A stretch of DNA of 61,989 bases from an uncultured Verrucomicrobiales bacterium (GTDB taxonomy: Bacteria > Verrucomicrobiota > Verrucomicrobiia > Verrucomicrobiales > Akkermansiaceae). The DNA is taken from the NCBI GenBank assembly GCA_947039485.1, contig CAMQZC010000016.1:1-61989 (forward strand). Reading direction: 5' to 3'. Shown one piece after another: positions 35,259 to 42,787 of this stretch (positions are counted from its first letter, which is position 1; every line of letters begins with the position of its first letter). The notes under the pieces were generated by a model that saw nothing but the letters and a program-made list of their open reading frames with translations, ran no database searches and had not been told where the DNA came from. The position numbers and the translations under genes were made by a program.

Positions 35259-36002
35259 TTACAGCTCGGCTGCGGCAGGCGCGTCGAGGTAGTACTTTGC
35301 ATCAGAGTGGTTCTGCAGGTAGGAGGCAGCAACATCAATCGTGACTGGGCCTTCGATAGCCTTCTTTACGATGGAAGCCTTGCTGCTGCTCCAAGCCATG
35401 AGACGCACTTGCTTAGCGGCCATGATTGTAGCAACACCCATGGTGATCGCTGTCTTGGGCACGCCTGCTGCACCGCCAAAGGATGGAGCAGCATCTTTGA
35501 TTGTAAGCTCGTCGAGGTGGACAAGACGTGTGAGAGTCGTGTCATCAGAGCCTGGCTCGTTGAAGCCGATGTGACCAGTGCGGCCAATGCCGAGAATCTG
35601 GAGGTCGAGGCCACCGCATGCAGCAATCTTGTCCTCATAAGCTTGGCACTGAGCGTCAACTTCCTCAGGGGCGCAGGTGCCGCAGGGGAGATTGACGTTT
35701 TCAGGAGCAATATCAATGTGGTTAAAGAGATTCTGGTGCATGAAGTACCAGTAAGACTCGGGGTGATCATTGCTGAGACCCGAGTATTCATCGAGGTTAA
35801 AGCTCGTTACGTTAGCAAAGGAGAGACCTTCTTCCTTGTGGAGGCGGATGAGCTCAGCGTAGAAGGGGAGGGGAGTTGCGCCAGTCGCGAGACCGAGAAC
35901 AGCACCTTGAGCAGCGGCTGCGCGGCTGCGGATCAATTCAGCAACTTCAGCGGCCAATTGCTTGGCTGCATCCTGAGGAGTGGCAAATACTTCGTATGTC
36001 AT
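35259..36002 (-). CDS. nagB: Glucosamine-6-phosphate deaminase
   Basis: 247 residues; converts glucosamine-6-phosphate to fructose-6-phosphate and ammonia, the last step of N-acetylglucosamine and sialic acid catabolism. Signatures: LGLATGATPLPFYAEL (phosphate loop), SFNLDEYSGLSNDHPESYWY (the Asp general base) and LGIGRTGHIGFNEPGSD. The allosteric lid and the C-terminal extension of E. coli NagB are short, as in non-allosteric monomeric forms. Monocistronic. Complements the sialidase and fits mucin-sugar use. Confidence 0.95.
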   Translation of the reverse strand: MTYEVFATPQDAAKQLAAEVAELIRSRAAAAQGAVLGLATGATPLPFYAELIRLHKEEGLSFANVTSFNLDEYSGLSNDHPESYWYFMHQNLFNHIDIAPENVNLPCGTCAPEEVDAQCQAYEDKIAACGGLDLQILGIGRTGHIGFNEPGSDDTTLTRLVHLDELTIKDAAPSFGGAAGVPKTAITMGVATIMAAKQVRLMAWSSSKASIVKKAIEGPVTIDVAASYLQNHSDAKYYLDAPAAAEL

Positions 36003-36011
36003 GGTGAGCTT

Positions 36012-36039
36012 ATTTTATACTAGGGGCTATGAAAATCAA
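36012..36039 (-). promoter_or_regulatory. Predicted nagB promoter
   Basis: Minus strand TTGATT (36039-36034), 16-bp spacer, TAAAAT (36017-36012), then 9 nt to the ATG: a very short leader. Confidence 0.55.
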
Positions 36040-36206
36040 CATTAAATTATGGCTAAGGACAAAAAAGCCTCATCGGGCATGAAAATCACGCCTCAGATCG
36101 TAAAAATCCTGCACATAGCCTAGGGTAGGGTAGCTGCTAGACTATTCACCATCTGTCACTCATTGAATCTAGTAAATAGAAAATCACGAAAAAAGCAAAA
36201 TAATGC

Positions 36207-36235
36207 TTGCAAGCGTAGAGGAAATCAGCTAAAAT
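36207..36235 (+). promoter_or_regulatory. Promoter of the Thr-Lys-Lys tRNA operon
   Basis: TTGCAA (36207-36212), 17-bp spacer, TAAAAT (36230-36235), 22 nt before tRNA-Thr. Confidence 0.65.
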
Positions 36236-36257
36236 ATTGCCGCACACAGTTAGCACC

Positions 36258-36329
36258 GCCACTGTAGCTCAGGGGTAGAGCAACGCATTCGTAATGCGTG
36301 GGTCGTCAGTTCAATTCTGACCAGTGGCT
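36258..36329 (+). tRNA. tRNA-Thr (anticodon CGT)
   Basis: Acceptor GCCACTG / CAGTGGC, discriminator T; D-arm GCTC..GAGC; anticodon stem ACGCA / TGCGT around loop TTCGTAA (CGT); T-arm with GTTCAATTC. No encoded CCA. Confidence 0.95.
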
Positions 36330-36390
36330 CTCACTCTACTTAAGAGATATAGTGGTAATAACGCAAGCTGTACGTGTTCACAGACACAGT

Positions 36391-36467
36391 GCCTCCTTAG
36401 CTCAGTTGGTTAGAGCAGAAGACTCTTAATCTTTTTGTCCGCGGTTCGAGTCCGCGAGGGGGCACCA
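36391..36467 (+). tRNA. tRNA-Lys (anticodon CTT), copy 1, CCA encoded
   Basis: Acceptor GCCTCCT / AGGGGGC, discriminator A, encoded CCA (36465-36467). Anticodon loop CTCTTAA gives CTT. The body is identical to copy 2 at 36497. Confidence 0.95.
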
Positions 36468-36496
36468 GTCTGTGAATACCGAAGTGTGAGAGTAAC

Positions 36497-36570
36497 GCCT
36501 CCTTAGCTCAGTTGGTTAGAGCAGAAGACTCTTAATCTTTTTGTCCGCGGTTCGAGTCCGCGAGGGGGCA
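36497..36570 (+). tRNA. tRNA-Lys (anticodon CTT), copy 2, no CCA
   Basis: Same 74-nt body as copy 1, but followed by CTA instead of CCA. Lies 29 nt after copy 1 and is followed by the operon terminator. It is the last host-type gene before the decayed stretch and the prophage, so it is a candidate attachment site. Confidence 0.95.
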
Positions 36571-36572
36571 CT

Positions 36573-36612
36573 AAAAAAGTGACCTAGGTTAAAGCCTAGG
36601 TCACTTTTTTTT
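36573..36612 (+). terminator. tRNA operon terminator
   Basis: AGTGACCTAGG / CCTAGGTCACT with loop TTAAAG, preceded by A6 and followed by T8. Bidirectional type. Confidence 0.92.
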
Positions 36613-37401
36613 GGCTCAGCGCCAAAATCGCTTTTGAGGATTTGATGCGAAATATTCTGACGATACAACAAACCACCTAGGCGATTTGCAAGGTGGCAGC
36701 ATGGAGAGGGCAAGCTGAGTCATTTGACGGGGCGCTAATTCGCAGCCCTATACCATCTCAATTGATCGAGCCATCCTTAGGTTGTAAGATGCCTGCATAT
36801 GACTTGATTTGCAGCATATGCCCTTAGATATTACATTGGCTAGTGCGAGCTATGCCGCCATGGCTGGCGATAGCCCTAGTCTCCGCGTAGTCTTACCTGA
36901 GCCTGTTTTGCCCGATGTCGTCGCTTATCATTCGTGAGTGATTGTGATAGAGGGGGCATCGTGTCTCTAAACATACCGCCCGATACAGGCGCCTTTGTAC
37001 TCTGATGTCGCTGCTAGCCATCAGCTGAGATAAAGGCGGCAAACAAGCGCGGAGACTTCAGGTCCTTATTAATAGAAATAGTCGGATCGCGCAAGGGTTG
37101 TTTCACGAGCGGAGTAGGGGAGGGGGCGTGAAGGATTGAGCGGCGAATAAAAGAGTCATCATGGAGATCGTGATGATGATAGTTAATTCCGACAATTTTA
37201 TCTAGGAGTATCTTGCTCCAAACCAAGCGGCATCCTCGTTATGAGTAATTAAGACAAAAAAAGGATTAAGACTTTCATCTTAATCCTTTTCTTACAGACA
37301 GGGAGGGATAAATGATACTAAAAATCAACAACTAATAAAAATCTGTAATTTTTCTGTAATTTTTAAGGGCTAAATTATCTTTGTCATCGCCCTCCTGTAC
37401 T
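36613..37401. other. Long gene-poor stretch between tRNA-Lys and the GYF gene
   Basis: No convincing gene. A minus-strand frame at 37014-37226 (KILLDKIVGINYHHHDLHDD and on) is protein-like but short, with unrelated stops on either side; it may be a fragment of a decayed gene. A terminator-type hairpin lies at 37255-37292. The stretch fits a junction between chromosome and prophage, but I could not identify attL. Confidence 0.45.
37255..37292. terminator. Bidirectional terminator hairpin
   Basis: AAAAGGATTAAGA / TCTTAATCCTTTT, loop CTTTCA. It lies about 110 nt downstream of the GYF-domain gene on the minus strand. Confidence 0.75.
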
Positions 37402-38031
37402 TTACTCTAGCAGCCGCTCAATATCCTCCCAGATTAGCAGAGTATCAATCATTGAGCTTCTATATAAGTCCTCAATGACGGCCATAGAGTTCTCATCAAG
37501 CTGATTGCAAGCCCACTTGAGTACCTTCAATGTTGATGCGGCCTGTTTTTCAATGTCAATTTGAGCACGAGCTTCTTTCTCTACCCGAAATTTCCTCAAC
37601 TGAATCCACTTTCTTTGAATCTGCTCCCCAAGGAATTGACATCTATCCGCCTGCTCTTTATTCAGATTAGCTAGCTCATTATTCCTATAAGACAAATCCC
37701 TTTTTTGGTTACTCAGCACTTGGATGCGCTCTACGTACTTAGTCTTCTTCTCAGCAAACTCCTGAGCCGCCTCTGCCACCTCAACCTGTGCGATCCTATG
37801 CCCTATCACAAAGCCAAGCACAAGACCAACAATAGCTATCACAGTGGGCATCATGAGGCTACCACTAGCACCATTTCTACCCTTCATGTGATTAAGCAAA
37901 GGCAGCCACTCATCCGCGCTCGCTGGTCTCACGAGCACACGAGCATCAATAGAGCCAGCAATAGCCATCTGTTTCAGCTGAGCGAGAGGCAGTGGGCCGC
38001 GCACATTTTCACCTTGCATGTAGTAGTACAT
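37402..38031 (-). CDS. GYF_2-domain membrane protein with coiled coil
   Basis: 209 residues. Residues 1-45 form a GYF_2 (DUF4339) domain: MYYYMQGENVRGPLPLAQLK, then ADEWLPL. One membrane helix follows (about 60-80: MPTVIAIVGLVLGFVIGH), then a long charged coiled coil (about 85-165). GYF_2 domains are small peptide-binding modules at the N-terminus of many membrane proteins in this phylum. It is divergent from the phage early promoter, so it may be a prophage lysogenic gene or the last host gene. Its balanced composition is unlike the C-rich phage DNA, which favours host or cargo origin. Function unknown. Confidence 0.75.
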   Translation of the reverse strand: MYYYMQGENVRGPLPLAQLKQMAIAGSIDARVLVRPASADEWLPLLNHMKGRNGASGSLMMPTVIAIVGLVLGFVIGHRIAQVEVAEAAQEFAEKKTKYVERIQVLSNQKRDLSYRNNELANLNKEQADRCQFLGEQIQRKWIQLRKFRVEKEARAQIDIEKQAASTLKVLKWACNQLDENSMAVIEDLYRSSMIDTLLIWEDIERLLE

Positions 38032-38112
38032 AAGCTAATGATATCACAACAACTTACACGCAGCAATTAAAACGCAGCAATTTTAAATATATAAAATGGA
38101 TGAAAAAAAGGG

Positions 38113-38141
38113 TTGACGTGGGTTATAGTAACCGATAGACT
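38113..38141 (+). promoter_or_regulatory. Phage early promoter with operator in its spacer
   Basis: TTGACG (38113-38118), 17-bp spacer, TAGACT (38136-38141). The spacer holds GGTTATAGTAACC (38121-38133), an inverted repeat GGTTA-TAG-TAACC. The ATG follows after 6 nt, so the transcript is probably leaderless. A regulator bound here would block RNA polymerase directly. Confidence 0.75.
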
Positions 38142-38147
38142 ACAGCC

Positions 38148-38390
38148 ATGCCCAATCAGCATGACCCAGCCAAACGCTCGCTTGCAGTATACCTGTCAAG
38201 AGAAAGATATTATCAAGTCAAAAGACTTGCTGAGAAACATAGTATTAGCATGACTAAGCTATTATCCATCATGATAGAGCGCGAAGTACGAGACATTGAA
38301 TTAACCCCAGAAGATTATGAAACAATTGCAAATGAAATCCGTAATGCAAAAAGCGCAAAAAAAACAGATTACCGTAAGCGTCCCCTGTGA
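38148..38390 (+). CDS. Ribbon-helix-helix DNA-binding protein
   Basis: 80 residues. A beta strand (RSLAVYLSRE) followed by two helices (YYQVKRLAEKHSISMTKLL, SIMIEREVRDIEL) is the RHH/CopG fold. RHH dimers bind short inverted repeats, and one lies inside this gene's own promoter. It is therefore the best candidate for the autoregulator or phage repressor. An acidic C-terminal extension and basic tail (KKTDYRKRP) follow. Overlaps the next small gene. Confidence 0.72.
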   Translation: MPNQHDPAKRSLAVYLSRERYYQVKRLAEKHSISMTKLLSIMIEREVRDIELTPEDYETIANEIRNAKSAKKTDYRKRPL

Positions 38391-38535
38391 GCTTTTTTTA
38401 AAGCTCTCCAGCATGGCGGCAGAAACCCATCGTTCACGCTCTCAGCTCGTGAACCTTTTTTTAGAAAGAGGTTATAGTAACCTAGAAAAAGATTTAGAAT
38501 TAGAAGCTCGAATCTTTGGCAAAGTAAAAATTTAA
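38344..38535 (+). CDS. Second ribbon-helix-helix protein
   Basis: 63 residues from the ATG at 38344 (ATGs at 38317 and 38332 are alternatives). Strand QKKQITVSVP, then helices ELFLKLSSMAAETH and SRSQLVNLFLERG fit an RHH monomer. It overlaps the first RHH gene in another frame. The operator GGTTATAGTAACC also occurs inside its coding sequence (38470-38482, encoding GYSNL). Two RHH proteins in tandem resemble paired repressor and antirepressor control, which is inference. Confidence 0.62.
   Translation: MQKAQKKQITVSVPCELFLKLSSMAAETHRSRSQLVNLFLERGYSNLEKDLELEARIFGKVKI
38470..38482. promoter_or_regulatory. Operator repeat GGTTATAGTAACC, copy 2
   Basis: Exact copy of the promoter-spacer inverted repeat, inside the second RHH gene. 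Confidence 0.7.
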
Positions 38536-38540
38536 CCCAA

Positions 38541-38553
38541 GGTTATAGTAACC
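38541..38553. promoter_or_regulatory. Operator repeat GGTTATAGTAACC, copy 3
   Basis: Third exact copy, ending 9 nt before the ATG at 38563. Its inner TATAGT could serve as a -10 box, but I see no matching -35. Control of the following genes by the RHH protein is likely. Confidence 0.7.
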
Positions 38554-38562
38554 TAAACAAAC

Positions 38563-38844
38563 ATGGGAATCATTGAAACCATCAGCTCTGACCTCAACGC
38601 GCTCCAGAAGCGCGTTGAGGCACTCACCACACCATCCGAGCCTACAGAATGGGCACGTATAGCCACCTTAGCTGCCCGATACGACATCAGCAAAAACCAC
38701 GTAGAAAACCTAGTCCACGACATGGCCGCAGCAGGCTACCCCGTGGAGAAAATGCGAATCGGGCGCATCATCCGCTACAAATCCTCTCAATTTGACCGCG
38801 GCATCCAAGCCATCACCACCATCACCACCCTTGGCCAGTCATGA
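38563..38844 (+). CDS. Small helix-turn-helix phage protein
   Basis: 93 residues. An N-terminal coiled segment (ISSDLNALQKRVEALT) precedes a winged-helix-like part: EWARIATLAARYDISKNHVE, VEKMRIGRIIRYKSSQFDRG. The last stretch resembles the MerR/excisionase type in which a helix-turn-helix is followed by a basic wing and a YK..FD motif. Could be an excisionase, a replication initiator or a regulator. Directly behind operator copy 3, overlapping the next gene by 4 nt. Confidence 0.6.
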   Translation: MGIIETISSDLNALQKRVEALTTPSEPTEWARIATLAARYDISKNHVENLVHDMAAAGYPVEKMRIGRIIRYKSSQFDRGIQAITTITTLGQS

Positions 38845-39080
38845 CCCCCGACCCCCAGCGCAGGCACTGCCTCCTCTCCGACTTTTTCAGCGAGCCTCGC
38901 CTATGGCCAACCGACCAAAAGCCCCGAAGCATCCGCACCCTCTACCGCTGGTGCACACAAGGCCGCATCATCACCGATACAATATTTGGCACCCAATATG
39001 TCAACATCCCAGCAACCCTCGCACATGGACTTATACCCAGACCACGCCCCAGCCGCAGCAGGCAGCAGCCTACCCCCTGA
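38841..39080 (+). CDS. Excisionase-like small DNA-binding protein
   Basis: 79 residues. Central PRSIRTLYRWCTQGRIITDT followed by FGTQYVNIPATL is a compact HTH with wing, as in excisionases and DUF-type helix_turn_helix_17 proteins. The C-terminus is basic and Pro/Arg-rich. The ATG overlaps the upstream stop (ATGA), so the two are coupled. A competing frame (38792-39124) is a low-complexity shadow. Confidence 0.55.
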   Translation: MTPDPQRRHCLLSDFFSEPRLWPTDQKPRSIRTLYRWCTQGRIITDTIFGTQYVNIPATLAHGLIPRPRPSRSRQQPTP

Positions 39081-39462
39081 CTTCCCCAGAGCCTCATTTA
39101 GCGATGACCAGCTTGACGAGCTAGAGCACTACTATCATCGCAGGCTCCTCACCCTCGCCCAGCACCTGCTACACCACCTCATCCGCAGCCCCAGCCCCAC
39201 CCCCACACTCGCCCAAATAGGCGCGAACGTCCACCTACTCACCCACGCCCTAGGCCTCTCGCCCTGCTGTCCCCATCAGCACCTAGCCCTAGCCCTAGGC
39301 ACACGCAAAACCAACATCACCCACCAGCTCCAGCACCTCCTGCGCCACATGATGCAGCATCCCCAAGCCCTCAGCCCCGAAGCCCTCAGCCAAGCCCTCC
39401 ACACAACCGCAGACAGCATATGCAACACCTCAGCCACAAACAAATCATCGAGCGCAAACTAG
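39025..39462 (+). CDS. Hypothetical phage early protein
   Basis: 145 residues from the ATG at 39025. N-terminal Pro/Ala-rich stretch, then an acidic helix (SDDQLDELEHYYHRRLLTLA) and helices rich in His and Leu. TLAQIGANVHLLTHALGLSP and CPHQHLALALGTRKTNITHQ have HTH-like spacing. It overlaps the start of the primase gene by 43 nt. Nothing recognised; role in replication initiation is a guess from position. Confidence 0.5.
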   Translation: MDLYPDHAPAAAGSSLPPDFPRASFSDDQLDELEHYYHRRLLTLAQHLLHHLIRSPSPTPTLAQIGANVHLLTHALGLSPCCPHQHLALALGTRKTNITHQLQHLLRHMMQHPQALSPEALSQALHTTADSICNTSATNKSSSAN

Positions 39463-40490
39463 GCACAGCCCTCAGCGCAACCAACACAAGCCACTGCCCC
39501 TGCCGAGAGTGGCACACATCGCCCAGCCGCGCCACCGACTGCCAATGGTACTTTGAGGACAGCAAGCCCCATTGCCACTGCCTCCATAGCTCCTGCTCCG
39601 ATGCCCTCAGCGAGTATATAAGCCGCCTTTACAGTGAGCTCAACCGCATCCGCCGTAGCACACTGCGCCCCGAAGACCTCGCCAGCTCCTACCACTCGCC
39701 ACGCCCCATCAAGCACGCCCCCACCAGCCCCGAGCCCTTCAACGCTGAGCTCGCCGAGCGCATCGCCGCAGGCTACCCCCACAACATCAGCTACGATGAC
39801 CTGAGAGCCTGCAGCCCCATCAGCATCCCAAGCGACCCCCAAGCTCAAGCCCTCAAGTTCTTCTCCCACTCCTACGGATCCACTGACAACATCCTCATCT
39901 TCACCAACCCCCTCAGCCAAGGAGACTACATCTGGCGCGGTCTCAACCAACAACTCTACCAACTCGCCCCCCAGCCAAACAAAAAAGCAAGCCCCATCTC
40001 CAGCCTCCCCATGAGCGCCGCAAATGGCATGTACTACCTCATCAGCCCCGTTACAGGCCGATGGCGCAGCCGAGAAAACGCCAAGCCAAGCCGCCGCTGC
40101 GGCACCTGCGCCACCCGATACCCCTATGCACTCATCGAGAGCGACTGCCTCCCAGCCGCCACATGGCTGCGAATCCTCGCCCAGCTCGAAGACCGCATCC
40201 AAGCCATCTACCTCAGCGGCTCAAAATCCATCCACGCACTCATCAGCGTCCTCCCCGACACACTGGACAATTTTGCCACCGTCAAATACTCCCTCGCCCA
40301 CCGTCTCCGCCCCGTAGGAGCAGACCACAAGGCACTCTCAGCCATCCGCCTCAGTCGCCTACCAGGCGCATACCGAGAGAGCACAGGCCAGCGTCAAGAA
40401 CTCCTGTGGCTCAACGCCCCCAGCAACCAAGGCACCCTGAAACACGCCCTCGCAAAAATCCACCCCCAGCCCCAGCATGAAGCTCCTTGA
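39420..40490 (+). CDS. PrimPol-like archaeo-eukaryotic primase
   Basis: 356 residues. N-terminal Cys/His cluster (CPC about 28-30, C41 region, HCHC, HSSC about 52-60) looks like a zinc-binding finger. Residues about 240-345 show archaeo-eukaryotic primase motifs: ALIESD (metal-binding acidic pair), YLSGSKSIHALI (the SxH motif), then a third acidic residue in RPVGADHKAL and the family-typical RLSRLPGAYRESTGQRQELL. Such primases make RNA or DNA primers for phage replication. It overlaps the mini-methyltransferase gene by 14 nt and is followed by an AAA+ helicase, so it belongs to a replication module. Confidence 0.8.
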   Translation: MQHLSHKQIIERKLGTALSATNTSHCPCREWHTSPSRATDCQWYFEDSKPHCHCLHSSCSDALSEYISRLYSELNRIRRSTLRPEDLASSYHSPRPIKHAPTSPEPFNAELAERIAAGYPHNISYDDLRACSPISIPSDPQAQALKFFSHSYGSTDNILIFTNPLSQGDYIWRGLNQQLYQLAPQPNKKASPISSLPMSAANGMYYLISPVTGRWRSRENAKPSRRCGTCATRYPYALIESDCLPAATWLRILAQLEDRIQAIYLSGSKSIHALISVLPDTLDNFATVKYSLAHRLRPVGADHKALSAIRLSRLPGAYRESTGQRQELLWLNAPSNQGTLKHALAKIHPQPQHEAP

Positions 40491-40779
40491 CCTATTTTGC
40501 GGTATCGGTGGACTCTCCCTCCCATTCCTCTCACATGGCTGCCGCACCGTAGCCGCCTGCGACATCGACAAACACGCCCGAGACATCCTCATCGAGCAGG
40601 GCAGGGCAGCACGCCCACGCAAACTCACGCCCCGTGAGTGCGCACGCCTCCAAGGCCTGCAGGACAGCTTTCAGCTCCCCTGCAGCGACAGCCGCAGCTA
40701 CAACCTGCTTGGCAACTCCGTGGCACAACCCGTCATCGAGGCCATCGCCAAGACCCTCCTCCAACAACTAAGCCCCTAA
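40477..40779 (+). CDS. Internally deleted C5-cytosine methyltransferase (about 100 aa)
   Basis: 100 residues. Residues 1-27 are motif I and II of DNA (cytosine-5) methyltransferases: LLDLFCGIGGLSLPFL (AdoMet loop) and AACDIDKHA. Residues 47-99 are motifs IX and X: RKLTPRECARLQGLQDSF and YNLLGNSVAQPVIEAIA. The catalytic PCQ (motif IV), ENV, QxRxR and target-recognition domain, about 230 residues, are missing, yet the frame is intact. It cannot methylate DNA by the known mechanism. It may still bind AdoMet or be a relic. Gene order with primase and helicase is tight (14-nt overlap, 3-nt gap). Confidence 0.85.
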   Translation: MKLLDLFCGIGGLSLPFLSHGCRTVAACDIDKHARDILIEQGRAARPRKLTPRECARLQGLQDSFQLPCSDSRSYNLLGNSVAQPVIEAIAKTLLQQLSP

Positions 40780-40782
40780 GCC

Positions 40783-41034
40783 ATGATCCCCTACATCCCC
40801 CTCCCAATCTACAAGCTCATCCAAGCCCGAGACAAGCTCCAGCACGAGCTACTACACCAGCTCAGCCAGCCGCCAGCACGCCTCGCAGCAGACCGCCAGA
40901 TCCAGCGACTCCAGCTCATCATCATCTCATCCGAGCTCATCGACATCTCCGAGCACATCAGCCCCATCACCCCCAGCAACAGACGCATCTTAACCCTCTC
41001 AAAAACATTACAACCAACACCCCCAACACAATGA
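40783..41034 (+). CDS. Small helical phage protein
   Basis: 83 residues, mainly one helical hairpin: IYKLIQARDKLQHELLHQLS and AADRQIQRLQLIIISSELI, then a Thr/Pro-rich tail. It overlaps the helicase start by 4 nt (ATGA), so it is coupled. Might be a helicase loader or coiled-coil adaptor. Unrecognised. Confidence 0.5.
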   Translation: MIPYIPLPIYKLIQARDKLQHELLHQLSQPPARLAADRQIQRLQLIIISSELIDISEHISPITPSNRRILTLSKTLQPTPPTQ

Positions 41035-42713
41035 CAAGCACAATGACATCCGACCAAATCACAGGCAAGCAGCCGCTGAGCACCTCCAAGCCAAAGCACA
41101 AGCCCATCCTAGTCAACACAACCGTCTCCGCCATCGCACGGCAAACCTCCGACCAGCTGCCCCCCGAGCTCCTCTACCTGCTCAACGGCACCGTCGTCAC
41201 CATCGAGGTTGAGCAAAAAACCTCAAGCGACAACACCGCCTACACCACCACAGAAATCATCCCCATGACCTCCGAGCGCTTCAGCTCGTGGATCAACGAC
41301 GTAGCAGGCGTGTACTACGTCCAGCCAAAGCGTGACGGCAAAGAACTCGTTGATGAGCTCGTCACCCCATCGCCCCAGCTCTGCGCACGCATCCTCGCTG
41401 CAGACAGCTTCAAGCGCCGCCTCCCCGTCGTCAAGCAAATCTTCCCCACACGCCTGCCCGTCTGGGGATGCAACAACCAGCCCACCCTAGCCGAGGCAGG
41501 CTACAACGCCAAGACCCAAGCCCTCACCCTCGAAACCCTACCTTACCCCACCGACGCGATGCCCAAAAGCCTCATCCTCGCCAACCTCTACAACCTCCTC
41601 AAAGCCTTCCCTTGGGGCGAGCTCGCCGATGATGAGGACAACCCCCAGCCAACCGCGCAAAGCACGCCAGAAGAACAAATGGCCAGATGGATGCAGAGCC
41701 GCAGCGTGAGCTGCTACATCGCCTACCTGCTCAAAACCTACTGCCGCAACCTCTTCATCAAAGCCCCCCTCACCATCTTCAGCGCCAACCAACCAGGCAC
41801 AGGCAAAACCCTGCTTGGCTCACTTGGCTTGGCCGCCGTCTATGGCACCGCCAACCTCGCCCCCACGAGCCGCAAACCCGAGGAAATTCAAAAAATCCTC
41901 TTCTCACGCCTCATCGCAGGTGAGCCTTACTGCTTCTGTGATGACGTGCCCAGCATCACCGAGCCCATCTGGGCGATGTACGCCACCGCCGCCAAGATCA
42001 CCGACCGCTTGCTTGGCAGCAACACCGTGCTCACCGTGGAGAATAAAATGCAAATCATCGCCACGGGCAACGACCTCAAAACCTCCGCAGACATCAGCCG
42101 CCGCAGCGACATCATCGACCTCTTTTTTGGAGCTAGCGCCATCGAGCGCGAGATTGATAGCCCCCTCTCAGCCTACACCCTTGACAACGCAGCCTTCCGC
42201 GCCGACCTCTTGCACATCCTCCACTCCATCGTTTTACTCTGGGCACAGGCAGGCTGCCCCAAGCACTGCAAAGGCAGCGACAAACCCAGCTTTGAAGCCT
42301 ACGCTGAGACCGTGGGCAGCATGGTAGTCAACCTAGGATTTGGCAGCCCCTTTGCTCCACGCAAAAACGCAGGATTTGGCGGCAACGCCTTTGGCGATGC
42401 CATCGAAAAACTCATCATCGAGGGAGCTCATGCCCTCTTGCGCGGCCGTCAGACCGCCAAGCCCAACATGCTCACCACCGATGACTTTTTAGAAATAGCC
42501 AAATATCACGGGCTTGAGACCGAGGTCGCCTTTGGCGTTGACCCACGCAAAAGCCTAGGCCAAAGCCTCTTCAAGTACAAAAGCCGTGAATACCAAACCG
42601 ACAACGGCTCAGCTTTCCGCATCGGCAAAAAGAAGCAATCCGACCGCACGCGCTATGAATATAGCTTCAGCCACATTGCTGCAGCTGACAAAAAAGCCCC
42701 CCTTCAGGACTAA
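41031..42713 (+). CDS. Phage AAA+ replicative helicase/ATPase
   Basis: 560 residues from the ATG at 41031. The long frame to 40638 is a shadow of other genes. Walker A SANQPGTGKTLLGSLG at about residue 255; Walker B-like YCFCDDVPSI about 305; sensor-1 Asn in MQIIATGNDL; arginine pair in ISRRSDIIDLFF. This matches phage and plasmid ATPases that work with an archaeo-eukaryotic primase as replicative helicase. C-terminal DNA-binding domain unclear. Last gene of the early operon, followed by a terminator. Confidence 0.8.
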   Translation: MTSTMTSDQITGKQPLSTSKPKHKPILVNTTVSAIARQTSDQLPPELLYLLNGTVVTIEVEQKTSSDNTAYTTTEIIPMTSERFSSWINDVAGVYYVQPKRDGKELVDELVTPSPQLCARILAADSFKRRLPVVKQIFPTRLPVWGCNNQPTLAEAGYNAKTQALTLETLPYPTDAMPKSLILANLYNLLKAFPWGELADDEDNPQPTAQSTPEEQMARWMQSRSVSCYIAYLLKTYCRNLFIKAPLTIFSANQPGTGKTLLGSLGLAAVYGTANLAPTSRKPEEIQKILFSRLIAGEPYCFCDDVPSITEPIWAMYATAAKITDRLLGSNTVLTVENKMQIIATGNDLKTSADISRRSDIIDLFFGASAIEREIDSPLSAYTLDNAAFRADLLHILHSIVLLWAQAGCPKHCKGSDKPSFEAYAETVGSMVVNLGFGSPFAPRKNAGFGGNAFGDAIEKLIIEGAHALLRGRQTAKPNMLTTDDFLEIAKYHGLETEVAFGVDPRKSLGQSLFKYKSREYQTDNGSAFRIGKKKQSDRTRYEYSFSHIAAADKKAPLQD

Positions 42714-42747
42714 CTCTATTCAGCCCTAACCAACCTCTCCCACCCCC

Positions 42748-42787
42748 AGAAGCCAGCAAGTCATACGACCTGCTGGCTTCTTCTTTC
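42748..42787 (+). terminator. Early operon terminator
   Basis: AGAAGCCAGCA / TGCTGGCTTCT, then TCTTT. Almost identical to the hairpin at 43503-43543. Confidence 0.88.

Noticed and set aside
38792..39124. 110-residue ORF in the early region
   Set aside because: Pro/His/Thr-rich shadow of C-rich DNA; the 79-residue HTH frame with ATGA coupling is the better reading.
39459..40202. 247-residue antisense ORF
   Set aside because: Gly/Ala/Val-rich shadow of the primase gene, produced by the C-rich coding strand.
40638..41030. Extended N-terminus of the AAA+ helicase
   Set aside because: The extra 131 codons are Pro/Arg/His-rich and are the shadow of the methyltransferase and the 83-residue gene; the ATG at 41031 overlaps the preceding stop as ATGA.
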